From Clostridium sp. CAG:710 (lineage in GTDB: Bacteria; Bacillota_I; Bacilli_A; RF39; UBA660), in contig HF996868.1 of the NCBI GenBank assembly GCA_000432595.1, forward strand, positions 1 to 64,000: a DNA stretch of 64,000 nucleotides, given 5' to 3'. Below are positions 35,402 through 43,032 of this stretch, piece after piece (the stretch's first letter is position 1; every line of letters begins with the position of its first letter). The position numbers and the translations under genes were made by a program. The notes beneath the pieces were generated by a model, which was not told where the DNA came from, did no database searches, and saw only the letters and a program-made list of their open reading frames with translations.

Positions 35402-35986
35402 TTATCCCTTATAAAACAAAGAAACAACTCTTGAAAAATTATATAGTATTACATTACTTTTATTTATTGCAAATCCTTTACCAAGTGCTTTACCACCAAT
35501 TGTTAATGCGGCTACCAATCCTGTTGTTAATAATGTTATTGCAAGTATATTTAAGCTAAGTTTTGTTGATAATATAACCGCAATAGATGATGATAATGCT
35601 CCACTTATTATTCCACATATATCTCCAATTACATCATTACAAAAGCTTGATAGTTTTTCTGCATTTTTAATAAATTTAACTGCTACAGTTGCTCCACCAA
35701 CTCTTTTTGATGCCATTGAATTGAATGTATTTATATCTGCAACTGTTACACTTATTCCAATCATATCAAATAAAACACCTATTCCTATTACTATAAATAG
35801 TAAGATTATGCTTAATACTATACCCACATTTGATATAACTGTTTCTGATAAGAATGAAAAGGCCATTGATATTAAAAAAGCTGTTATTGTTATAGTGAGT
35901 ACCCATTTTAAATCAACTATCTTTTTTGGCATTTTTTTCTTATCAACTTTTTTTGAATATTTTTCTTTATATTTTTTCTTTTCCAT
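35402..35986 (-). CDS. oapA: OapA-like OLE-associated membrane protein
   Basis: About 194 residues with a basic Lys-rich N-terminus (KKKYKEKYSKKVDKKKMPKK), then four membrane helices near 27-47, 51-75, 125-145 and 150-170. Between helices lies a conserved-looking loop, ISVTVADINTFNSMASKRVGGA. The gene stands directly behind a ~570-base structured noncoding RNA, the arrangement that defines OLE RNA and its partner protein OapA. OapA binds OLE RNA and brings it to the membrane in Bacillus halodurans. ATG 35986 lies six bases after GAGG; an in-frame TTG at 35998 overlaps that site. Identification relies on topology, size and position. Confidence 0.72.
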   Translation of the reverse strand: MEKKKYKEKYSKKVDKKKMPKKIVDLKWVLTITITAFLISMAFSFLSETVISNVGIVLSIILLFIVIGIGVLFDMIGISVTVADINTFNSMASKRVGGATVAVKFIKNAEKLSSFCNDVIGDICGIISGALSSSIAVILSTKLSLNILAITLLTTGLVAALTIGGKALGKGFAINKSNVILYNFSRVVSLFYKG

Positions 35987-36004
35987 AATAGTCCTCAAAA
36001 ATAA

Positions 36005-36577
36005 TGAAATGGCAACTAATATGATAAACTCTGTACCTTAGGTCAAGTTGGATTTCCCTTATTCTTACTTACCGTTACCAGTATAGCAGTTCCCTTTTGA
36101 AAGAATAAATAGTAGGTTTCCCTATCTATGACTTGATTGCCACTTAGTGCACACTGCAATCTCATATTAGTCTACACTCTAGAGGTTTTCCCAAACAATA
36201 CCCCCTATTACTAGTACTTTTTTGCAATAAAAGTTTCAAGTAGCAATACTAAAATAATGGTGTACGCCAAATTTTAGCTGTCTCTATTCCCCTTTATCAC
36301 TCAAGTCAAGCTACTCTATCCATAGCTTTCACTACGAGATAGGTTTAATCCTAAGTCGTAAAAAGTATCATAAAGATCTTTCCACAAGAATAGGTCTCTA
36401 CGAATAAATGGGTCGGTTGCCGTATGCCGTTACGATCGCCCACAAATTCTTCAAATCCAGCATTCACCCTACGTTGGGCACGTAAAGCAAACACCAGACG
36501 CTTCACAGATATGCTATTTAACGATATTTTACCCTCGTCTTCGTAATAATGTATTGACTAGAATAATGCGCCATTTC
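36005..36577 (-). ncRNA. ole: OLE (ornate large extremophilic) RNA candidate
   Basis: A ~570-base stretch without a long reading frame is noticeably richer in G+C and structured segments than its surroundings. It starts after an extended -10 (TATGATATAAT) with a 9-bp hairpin near its 5' end (CTAGAA ... TTCTAG) and runs to the ribosome site of the four-helix protein gene. Segments such as GGGTGAATGCTGGATTTGAA and GGCATACGGCAACCGACC look like conserved RNA cores rather than coding sequence. The length (~600), position and partner protein match OLE RNA. RNase P RNA and tmRNA were considered and fit less well. A covariance-model search would settle it. Confidence 0.72.
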
Positions 36578-36583
36578 TAGTTG

Positions 36584-36594
36584 ATTATATCATA
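36584..36594 (-). promoter_or_regulatory. Extended -10 promoter of the OLE-type RNA
   Basis: The minus strand reads TATGATATAAT, giving a consensus TATAAT with a TG extension. The -35 is not clear. The start would be near 36577. Confidence 0.6.
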
Positions 36595-36600
36595 TTTTAA

Positions 36601-36633
36601 AAAAAAAGAAAAGGTGTTACAAAAGTAACACTT
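36601..36633 (-). terminator. Terminator of the Ig-like surface protein gene
   Basis: Stem AGTGTTAC / GTAACACC(T) of about nine pairs with a 4-base loop, followed by a T-rich tail on the minus strand. It separates this gene from the OLE promoter. Confidence 0.8.
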
Positions 36634-36638
36634 CCTTA

Positions 36639-38873
36639 CTATCTATTTCTTGATACAAATGAAAATAACATATTACTTACATTTCCAGCTTTATCATAGC
36701 ATCTTTTTAGATAAATAACATATGTAGCCCCATTGGCACATATTGGTTTTTTAGATATATTAATTGTTTCCCATTTTATCCCATTGTATCCAGTCATTTT
36801 ATAATTTTCACTTATATTTATATCAAGTGAACTATAATTTCCATAAATTGGGCAAGCTTTTTTATCTCCATCATGCTCCCATACAATATCACATTTACTT
36901 GACATCCCTGAGCCCCCAATATCATTTTCAACTACATTTAAATTAAATGAAGATGCAACTTGACCAATACATGCTGTGTGTTTTGTTGTACTTGTTCCCT
37001 TTCCTATTATTTCTCCATCGTTTATAATATGACATTCTACTTCTTTGTTATTACTATTGTCAGCTATTTTAGGTGTATATGGAGCTGTTTTATCTATATT
37101 TATTTTTACAGTTCCTGATGTTATATTTCCTGCACCTGTTGATACTACAACCTTATAATTTCCACTGCTACCTGCACTATAAGTTTTTGAAGTAGCACCA
37201 CCAATCTCTTTATTATCTTTATACCATTTATAGCCATTTATCTTTATTGAACCTGGATTTCTAATTGTTGATGTTATTCTCACATTCTTATTAGTCCATG
37301 CGCTTGAGCCACTTATTGTAACTGTTGGTTTTATTTGATCTTTTATTGTCTTTCCAGTAGACTTAACTTTCTTTCCACTACCAGTTGTTACTTCTACATA
37401 ATAAGTTCCACTTGTTGATGGTGTATAGGTTTGTTTTGTTTCACCAGTTATTACTGCAGTTCCTTTATACCACTGATACTTATATCCACTTGCTGTTGAA
37501 GCTGGAGTTACTGTTGCAGTTAGTTTACTTTTAGGTGATGTATTTCCACTTATTGTAACCTTAGGTACAGTCTTATCTATTTTTGAAATATTAAATTCAT
37601 ATTTTGTACTATTTCCTCTTTTATCTCTTACAACTATTGTTCCTTTTGTATTTGATGTAAATGTTTTTGAATTTTCCTTTTGATATGTTTTTCCTCCATC
37701 AAATGAATAAGCAGTAGAATGTAATCTATTTACAGCAGTAGCGTTTATTTTTAAAGTTACATTTTCAGCAGTCCATTTTGTTGGGTTACCACTTACTTTT
37801 ACTACTGGTGGTACTTTTTGATTATTATTACTTGGATTGTTGTTTTTATTTGGCTTTTTGTTTCCACCACTAGGTTTACTACTACCTCCAGAAGAAGTTG
37901 ATTTAATCTTTACTGTATAAACTTTTGAAGTTGATGAGTTATTGCTTCCTGTTGTTACTACTACTTTGTAGCTACCTGAAGAAGTTGCATTATATGTAAT
38001 TTTTGTTGCATTTTTTATTTTAGACGAGCCTTTATACCATTGATACTTATATCCACTTGGTGTTGTATCTGGGTTTACAACTGCAGTTAGTAAAACATTT
38101 GATCTTGTTTCTTCTCCGCTCTTTGTACTTCCTTCTATTAAAACTGTTGGTTTTGTTGTATCAATATTTTGTATCTCTTCATTTAAAAGCGCACTTTCAT
38201 TATTCTTTTCATCTCTTACTTTTATTTCAAGTGACTTATTTTCACTAACTTCAATGTAGTTTTCTTTTTGATATGTCATTCCTCCATCAAATGAATATGC
38301 TTCTTCATGTAATTTATTTTTGCTTTCTGCTATTACTTCTACTTTTACAGAAGATGAAGTAAATGTTGTTGGGGTCTTCTTAACTTCTTTTATAATAGGG
38401 GCTTCCTTAGCTTGTTTACATATTTTAAGTTCATATTTTCTTACCTGTTTAGTTTGGGAAGTAACACTAACTATATGTTCAACACATTCATCTTGCAAAT
38501 ATATTCTTTTATCACATCCACTTGTATATGCTTTTTTATGTTCAGCACTACATTTAATTGCCACTGTATCTTCTGTTGTTGTTACATTATATTCTAGTGT
38601 CATTTTATCAAATTTTGGCTTTAATTCAGCGTTTGTTACACTTAAACTAGAAAGGTAGTTATTAGAACTTTTTTTATTTAATTTAGTACATGCAAACGCA
38701 AATATTAATATTAAGATAAGTGCTCCTATTATTGATGCAATTATTATAACTAGTTTGGGTTTTTTATCTTCGCCATCATTATATAGACTTATATCTTCAC
38801 TTTTATTTTCATTATTTGCTTCTTCTTTTGAATTGTAATCATTGTAATTATTATAATCATAGTTATTATTCAT
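36639..38873 (-). CDS. Membrane-anchored surface protein with repeated Ig-like modules
   Basis: 744 residues. An Asn/Tyr/Asp-rich cytoplasmic head is followed by a membrane helix (about 39-62) and a large extracellular part. At least three Ig-like modules share the pattern GYKYQWYKG...Y...SGxYxVxVxTGS (near 270, 450 and 530). Two further segments share AYSFDGGxTYQKEN and xxVRDxxxN. A low-complexity Ser/Gly/Asn/Lys linker lies near 325-355. The C-terminus has four spaced Cys and no LPxTG anchor. It probably mediates adhesion or wall interactions. Repetition within the gene suggests expansion by duplication. Confidence 0.8.
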   Translation of the reverse strand: MNNNYDYNNYNDYNSKEEANNENKSEDISLYNDGEDKKPKLVIIIASIIGALILILIFAFACTKLNKKSSNNYLSSLSVTNAELKPKFDKMTLEYNVTTTEDTVAIKCSAEHKKAYTSGCDKRIYLQDECVEHIVSVTSQTKQVRKYELKICKQAKEAPIIKEVKKTPTTFTSSSVKVEVIAESKNKLHEEAYSFDGGMTYQKENYIEVSENKSLEIKVRDEKNNESALLNEEIQNIDTTKPTVLIEGSTKSGEETRSNVLLTAVVNPDTTPSGYKYQWYKGSSKIKNATKITYNATSSGSYKVVVTTGSNNSSTSKVYTVKIKSTSSGGSSKPSGGNKKPNKNNNPSNNNQKVPPVVKVSGNPTKWTAENVTLKINATAVNRLHSTAYSFDGGKTYQKENSKTFTSNTKGTIVVRDKRGNSTKYEFNISKIDKTVPKVTISGNTSPKSKLTATVTPASTASGYKYQWYKGTAVITGETKQTYTPSTSGTYYVEVTTGSGKKVKSTGKTIKDQIKPTVTISGSSAWTNKNVRITSTIRNPGSIKINGYKWYKDNKEIGGATSKTYSAGSSGNYKVVVSTGAGNITSGTVKINIDKTAPYTPKIADNSNNKEVECHIINDGEIIGKGTSTTKHTACIGQVASSFNLNVVENDIGGSGMSSKCDIVWEHDGDKKACPIYGNYSSLDINISENYKMTGYNGIKWETINISKKPICANGATYVIYLKRCYDKAGNVSNMLFSFVSRNR

Positions 38874-38961
38874 AATCTACACCCATCCTATCATATTAAT
38901 TATAGCAATATTATAAATAAAAAAAAAGAGATTTTTGTAAAATTCTATATTTGTGTGCAAA

Positions 38962-39342
38962 TTATTCATAATAATTCCAAAGTCCTAATTTTCCATTTAT
39001 TTTTATAGGTTTCTCATATTTTTTTACATTTTCTAATTTCCAAGCATATTCCTCTTTGAATATGCTTTTTTTATAAACAATTGGATCAATTTTTCTTAAA
39101 TTATTCACTAACTCTTCATTTACTTTTATACAATCTGTTATATATGCTTCCCCTATTATTTCTCCACAACTATAATTTAGATTATAATCTTTAAATTGCT
39201 CCTTGCCTTTTTTATCAATACTTTTTCCTGCATGTATTAATATTTTGCCACGATAATTAGTTTTCCAACTTCTAAATTCATATTTTTTATAACCTTCTAT
39301 TATTAATGTTGCCCATGGTTCTTTAATTGTTAGTACTTTCAT
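38962..39342 (-). CDS. ASCH-domain protein
   Basis: The 126-residue protein opens with MKVLTIKEPWATLIIEGYKKYEFRSWKT-type sequence, the hallmark of ASCH domains (PUA-like fold). A basic strand RGKILIHAGK and a closing GLWNYYE follow. ASCH proteins bind RNA or modified nucleosides; a few hydrolyse N4-acetylcytidine. It overlaps the DUF4186 gene by 20 bases and is therefore co-translated. No signal peptide is present. Confidence 0.85.
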   Translation of the reverse strand: MKVLTIKEPWATLIIEGYKKYEFRSWKTNYRGKILIHAGKSIDKKGKEQFKDYNLNYSCGEIIGEAYITDCIKVNEELVNNLRKIDPIVYKKSIFKEEYAWKLENVKKYEKPIKINGKLGLWNYYE

Positions 39343-39712
39343 TTTTTAATGACCTCTTTTTACATTCTTTTATTATCCATTTCATAATTACGTATACTAT
39401 ATAATTTATTTCTGTATCTGAAAGATCTTTATCTTTACTTATTTTATGCCATTTTTCTAAACAGCCTCTACAACAGGTTGCGGTTGCATGTTGGGCTATA
39501 AAAACGGGATGTCCTTTTGTGGGCGTTTGTTTACCATCATTTACATTTTTAGTGTTTTTTAATCGTTTATTTACAAAATCATATGCATGAATTTTTATTT
39601 TTGTTAGTCCTTTTTCCTTTATATATTGTATATCTTTTTCTTTTAAATGAAAACTACTTCTAAATTTTGATTTTGATAAACTATCTAATATTTTTTCTAC
39701 TCTATCTTCCAT
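39323..39712 (-). CDS. DUF4186 family protein
   Basis: A 129-residue protein of the DUF4186 type. The sequence contains KFRSSFHLKEKDIQYI near the start and the conserved core GHPVFIAQHATATCCRGCLEKWH with a Cys-Cys-x-x-Cys cluster and two His, consistent with metal binding. It has no assigned function. It is followed with a 20-base overlap by an ASCH-domain gene, which suggests a shared, perhaps RNA-related, role. Confidence 0.82.
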   Translation of the reverse strand: MEDRVEKILDSLSKSKFRSSFHLKEKDIQYIKEKGLTKIKIHAYDFVNKRLKNTKNVNDGKQTPTKGHPVFIAQHATATCCRGCLEKWHKISKDKDLSDTEINYIVYVIMKWIIKECKKRSLKNESTNN

Positions 39713-39761
39713 ATTAAACCTCTATATAATTATAACATGTATTTATTAAATATTCTCAAAG

Positions 39762-39782
39762 AAAAAAAGCCAACTGGCTTTT
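39762..39782 (-). terminator. Terminator of the CotD-like gene
   Basis: Stem AAAAGCCA / TGGCTTTT with a two-base loop, and seven T on the minus strand. Confidence 0.7.
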
Positions 39783-39788
39783 TTAAAC

Positions 39789-40139
39789 TTATTTGTATTG
39801 ACAGCAAGAACCGCATTGTATATTTGATACAGTATCTTGACTACAGCAACTATAACTTGGCCTATAAGTGTGACGATAAACATGATTGTTGATTATTCTT
39901 GTTCTAATTGGACAAACATGTGGTACTTCATGCATAATTGTTCTTTGTACTACTCTTTCTTGTACTGGTTCAATTATTGGAGAAGTAACACCGCCTTGCA
40001 TTTGCATACCCATTCCCATTTCTTGAGCAGGCATTTGAGCATTTTCAACGTTGATATCAACATCCATATTAACGTCGTTGTATCCATTGAAATTAGCATT
40101 GAATTCATTTTGTCTATCACAACATTGTTCTCTAAACAT
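39789..40139 (-). CDS. CotD-like spore-coat family protein
   Basis: 116 residues. The C-terminal half matches the CotD family: VPHVCPIRTRIINNHVYRHTYRPSYSCC and further Cys pairs. The N-terminal half is Asn-rich with Met/Gln stretches (EMGMGMQMQGG). CotD is an inner spore-coat protein of Bacillus, but homologues also occur in lineages not known to sporulate. No other coat gene appears in the window apart from a Cse60-like protein. ATG 40139 follows AGGAGG. Cysteine crosslinking or metal binding is plausible. Confidence 0.78.
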   Translation of the reverse strand: MFREQCCDRQNEFNANFNGYNDVNMDVDINVENAQMPAQEMGMGMQMQGGVTSPIIEPVQERVVQRTIMHEVPHVCPIRTRIINNHVYRHTYRPSYSCCSQDTVSNIQCGSCCQYK

Positions 40140-40221
40140 TTAAAATCCTCCTATCTAGTTTTATGATATTCATATGAACTAGAAATTGATATATTAAAGG
40201 CCTAAGAATTATGTATATTAG

Positions 40222-40243
40222 AAAAAAATACCTAAAAAGGCAT
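40222..40243 (-). terminator. Terminator overlapping the ffh stop
   Basis: On the minus strand ATGCCT, TTTT, AGGTAT (6 bp with one G-U) followed by about seven T. The hairpin covers the last codons and the stop. Confidence 0.6.
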
Positions 40244-41539
40244 TTTGAATTTTCCATTTGTGAATTGTTTCATCATTTTTTTCATTTGATCAAATTGTGT
40301 TAATAACTTATTTACCTCTTGAACTGATAATCCACATCCTTTAGCAATTCTTGTTTTACGACTTGCTTTTATTATGTCTGGGTTTCTTCTCTCGGCAGGA
40401 GTCATTGATAAAATAATTGCTTCAATGTGAGCCATTTGTTTTGGATCTATATTTATGTTATTTAATCCCATCTTTGAAGCTCCTGGTATTAATTTTATTA
40501 GATTTTCTAGTGGGCCTAGTTTTTTTATTTGTTTCATTTGATTTAGAAAATCTTCTAGGTCAAATTTACCGCTTTGCATTTTCTTTGCAGCTTTTTCTGC
40601 TTCTTTTTCATCAATTGCTTCTGTTGCTTTTTCTACTAGGGATACTATATCTCCCATTCCAAGAATTCTTCCAGCCATACGTTTTGGGTCAAATGAATCT
40701 AATCCATCTAGTTTTTCACTCACACCAATAAATTTTATTGGTACATTAGTTAAATGTCTTACAGAAAGCGCTACTCCACCTCGTGTATCACCATCTAATT
40801 TTGTAAGAATTACTCCTGTTAATGGCAATTTATCATTAAATCCAGTTATTACGTTTATTGCATCTTGTCCCATCATAGCATCTATTACTAGAAGTATTTC
40901 ATCTGGTGAGACTTCTTTTCTTATGTTTTCTAACTCCTCCATTAATTCTTCATCTACATGAAGTCTACCTGCAGTATCTATTAGAACATAATCATATTTA
41001 TTTTCTTTGGCATAATTAATTGCATTTTTTGCAATCTCTACTGGATTGCTTTTACCTTCTTCATATACCTCGATATTTAGCTGTTTCCCTAGCTGTTTTA
41101 ATTGATCTATTGCTGCAGGTCTATATACATCACACGCTACTAAAAGAGGCTTTTTTGCGTGTTTTTTTCTTAAATAATTCGCAAGTTTTCCTATTGTAGT
41201 GGTTTTACCTGAACCTTGTAATCCCACTAACATTAATGTTGCTGGATTGCCTTTTAAATTTAGAGGTTTTTCTTCTCCTCCTAATAATTCAGTTAATTCA
41301 TCATTAAGTATTTTAACAAACATATCTCCAGGTTTAATACTTCTTTTTACTTCTTCTCCTAGAGCTTTTTCTTTTACGTTATTAGTAAATTCTTTAACAA
41401 CTTGATAGTTAACATCTGCCTCTAATAATGCAAGTCTTATTTCTCGCATCATTTCACTTATGTTATCTTCTGTTATTTTTCCGTACCCTTTTATTTTAGA
41501 TACTGCGTTTTGTAATCTGTCTCCTAAACTTTCAAACAT
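40232..41539 (-). CDS. ffh: Signal recognition particle protein Ffh (SRP54)
   Basis: 435 residues in the N-G-M layout. The N domain is followed by the GTPase with G1 GLQGSGKTTTIGKL, G3 DTAGRLH and G4 TKLDGDTRGG. The C-terminal Met-rich M domain has NPDIIKASRKTRIAKGCG, the SRP-RNA-binding helix-turn-helix, and a Met-rich tail (FDQMKKMMKQF). It binds signal sequences on ribosomes and, with 4.5S-type RNA, targets them to FtsY. The operon order ftsY-ylxM-ffh is conserved in Firmicutes. No SRP RNA gene is in the window. Confidence 0.97.
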   Translation of the reverse strand: MFESLGDRLQNAVSKIKGYGKITEDNISEMMREIRLALLEADVNYQVVKEFTNNVKEKALGEEVKRSIKPGDMFVKILNDELTELLGGEEKPLNLKGNPATLMLVGLQGSGKTTTIGKLANYLRKKHAKKPLLVACDVYRPAAIDQLKQLGKQLNIEVYEEGKSNPVEIAKNAINYAKENKYDYVLIDTAGRLHVDEELMEELENIRKEVSPDEILLVIDAMMGQDAINVITGFNDKLPLTGVILTKLDGDTRGGVALSVRHLTNVPIKFIGVSEKLDGLDSFDPKRMAGRILGMGDIVSLVEKATEAIDEKEAEKAAKKMQSGKFDLEDFLNQMKQIKKLGPLENLIKLIPGASKMGLNNINIDPKQMAHIEAIILSMTPAERRNPDIIKASRKTRIAKGCGLSVQEVNKLLTQFDQMKKMMKQFTNGKFKMPF

Positions 41540-41600
41540 TTTTCTTCACCAATTATTATTTTATCATAAAGAAAAAGAAAAGTATAATAAATACTTTCTT

Positions 41601-41906
41601 CTATAGTAAATTTTCTACTTTTTCTAAAGTTTGTTCTGAAACTTCATTAAATATTAAATCAATTATTTGTTCTTTTTTCTTATATAATCCTAGAATATTT
41701 TCTAACTCTTCTAATCTAGTTTCAACTATTTTTACTTGATTGTGTACAGCGTTTCTACTTACATTATTATTCTCTGCGATTTCTGAAAGAGACAAGTTAT
41801 TATAGTAGTACTCTTCAAAATATTCTTGTTGCTTTTCTGTAAATAAACCTTTGTAATAATCATATAAATTATTTAAATAAATTCTTCTATCCATATCTTT
41901 ATCCAT
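41601..41906 (-). CDS. ylxM: YlxM family DNA-binding protein
   Basis: The 101-residue protein is a helix-turn-helix of sigma-70 region 4 type: the segment LTEKQQEYFEEYYYNNLSLSEIAENNNVSRNAVHNQV-like (here FTEKQQEYFEEYY then LSLSEIAENNNVSRNAV). It lies between ftsY and ffh, 8 bases after ftsY, as in most Firmicutes. The Streptococcus mutans homologue modulates SRP assembly. Confidence 0.93.
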   Translation of the reverse strand: MDKDMDRRIYLNNLYDYYKGLFTEKQQEYFEEYYYNNLSLSEIAENNNVSRNAVHNQVKIVETRLEELENILGLYKKKEQIIDLIFNEVSEQTLEKVENLL

Positions 41907-41913
41907 ATTAACC

Positions 41914-42978
41914 TCACATCATATCCTTAAATAAACCATATATATATTTTTCAATATCAAATGGTTGTAAATCTTCTTTTTTCTCACCTAATCCAATATA
42001 TTTAACAGGGATTCCTACTTTTTCTTTTATTGCTAAAACTATTCCACCCTTTGCGGTTCCATCTAATTTTGTTAGTACTATTCCTGTGATATTTGTTATT
42101 TCTTTAAATGCAATTGCTTGACTTATACCATTTTGACCTGTAGTTGCATCTATTACTAATAATGTTTCATGTGGTGCACCCGGTATTATTTTACCTATTA
42201 CTTTATTTATTTTTTCAAGTTCTTTCATAAGATTAGTCTTATTTTGTAAACGTCCTGCGGTATCTATTAATACTACATCTATGGATTCTTCTTTTGCTTT
42301 TTCTAGCCCATCATATACAACACTAGCTGGATCTGCGCCTTCACTACGTCCTGTAAAAGATGTTCCAACTTTATTTGCCCATTCTTCTAATTGTTTGGTT
42401 GCTCCTGCTCTAAATGTATCTCCTGCCACTAGCATGACCTTTTTACCTTCATTTTTTAATTTATCTGCAATCTTAGCAATTGTTGTTGTTTTTCCTACTC
42501 CATTTACTCCTACAAATAGTATTATAGTTGGTCCTTCATTTGCAAAGTTAATTTTGCTAGTTATTACTTCATCATTAACATATATTATAAATAGTTCATC
42601 TACTATAATTTCTTTTAAGTACTCTGTATCTTCTATTTTTTCGTGCTTTACTCTTTCTTTTAACCTATCAATAAAATTCATAACTGTTTCTACGCCTATA
42701 TCTGCATTAATAAGAATTTCCTCTAATTCATCAAAGTATTCATCAGTTATTTTCTTATATTTATTAGTTAGTCCAACTAGTTTAGATACAAAATTTTCTC
42801 TTGATTTTGTTAGGCCTTTTTCATATACCTTTACATTTTCGACAGTCTTTTCTTTCTTATTTTCTTCTTTTGAATCACTTTTTTGTTGTTCTACATCATT
42901 TGTTGTAACTATATCTTCATTTTCTATTTTTTTCTTTTCTTTTATGAATTTTTCTTTTATCTTGCTGAATAATCCCAT
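41914..42978 (-). CDS. ftsY: Signal recognition particle receptor FtsY
   Basis: About 354 residues. A short charged A domain (Lys/Glu-rich, residues 1-50) precedes the N-G core with GVNGVGKTTTIAKIA (G1), LIDTAGRLQNK (G3) and TKLDGTAKGG (G4). It is the membrane receptor that docks Ffh-ribosome complexes. ATG 42978 has GGTGAT upstream; a TTG at 42990 in the same frame is part of the ribosome site. A TATAAT is visible just upstream, behind the ezrA terminator. Confidence 0.96.
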   Translation of the reverse strand: MGLFSKIKEKFIKEKKKIENEDIVTTNDVEQQKSDSKEENKKEKTVENVKVYEKGLTKSRENFVSKLVGLTNKYKKITDEYFDELEEILINADIGVETVMNFIDRLKERVKHEKIEDTEYLKEIIVDELFIIYVNDEVITSKINFANEGPTIILFVGVNGVGKTTTIAKIADKLKNEGKKVMLVAGDTFRAGATKQLEEWANKVGTSFTGRSEGADPASVVYDGLEKAKEESIDVVLIDTAGRLQNKTNLMKELEKINKVIGKIIPGAPHETLLVIDATTGQNGISQAIAFKEITNITGIVLTKLDGTAKGGIVLAIKEKVGIPVKYIGLGEKKEDLQPFDIEKYIYGLFKDMM

Positions 42979-43005
42979 TCTTATCACCAATAATTATTAT
43001 ATCAG

Positions 43006-43032
43006 AAAAAAAGAGATTATTATATCTCTTTT
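43006..43032 (-). terminator. Terminator between ezrA and ftsY
   Basis: 9-bp stem AAAAGAGAT / ATCTCTTTT with a 6-base loop and a T run on the minus strand. It overlaps the end of ezrA. Confidence 0.75.

Noticed and set aside
36005..36577. RNase P RNA or tmRNA
   Set aside because: I do not see the tmRNA tag frame or the tRNA-like 3' end with T-arm, nor a convincing RNase P P4 core. Position before a four-helix membrane protein fits OLE RNA better.
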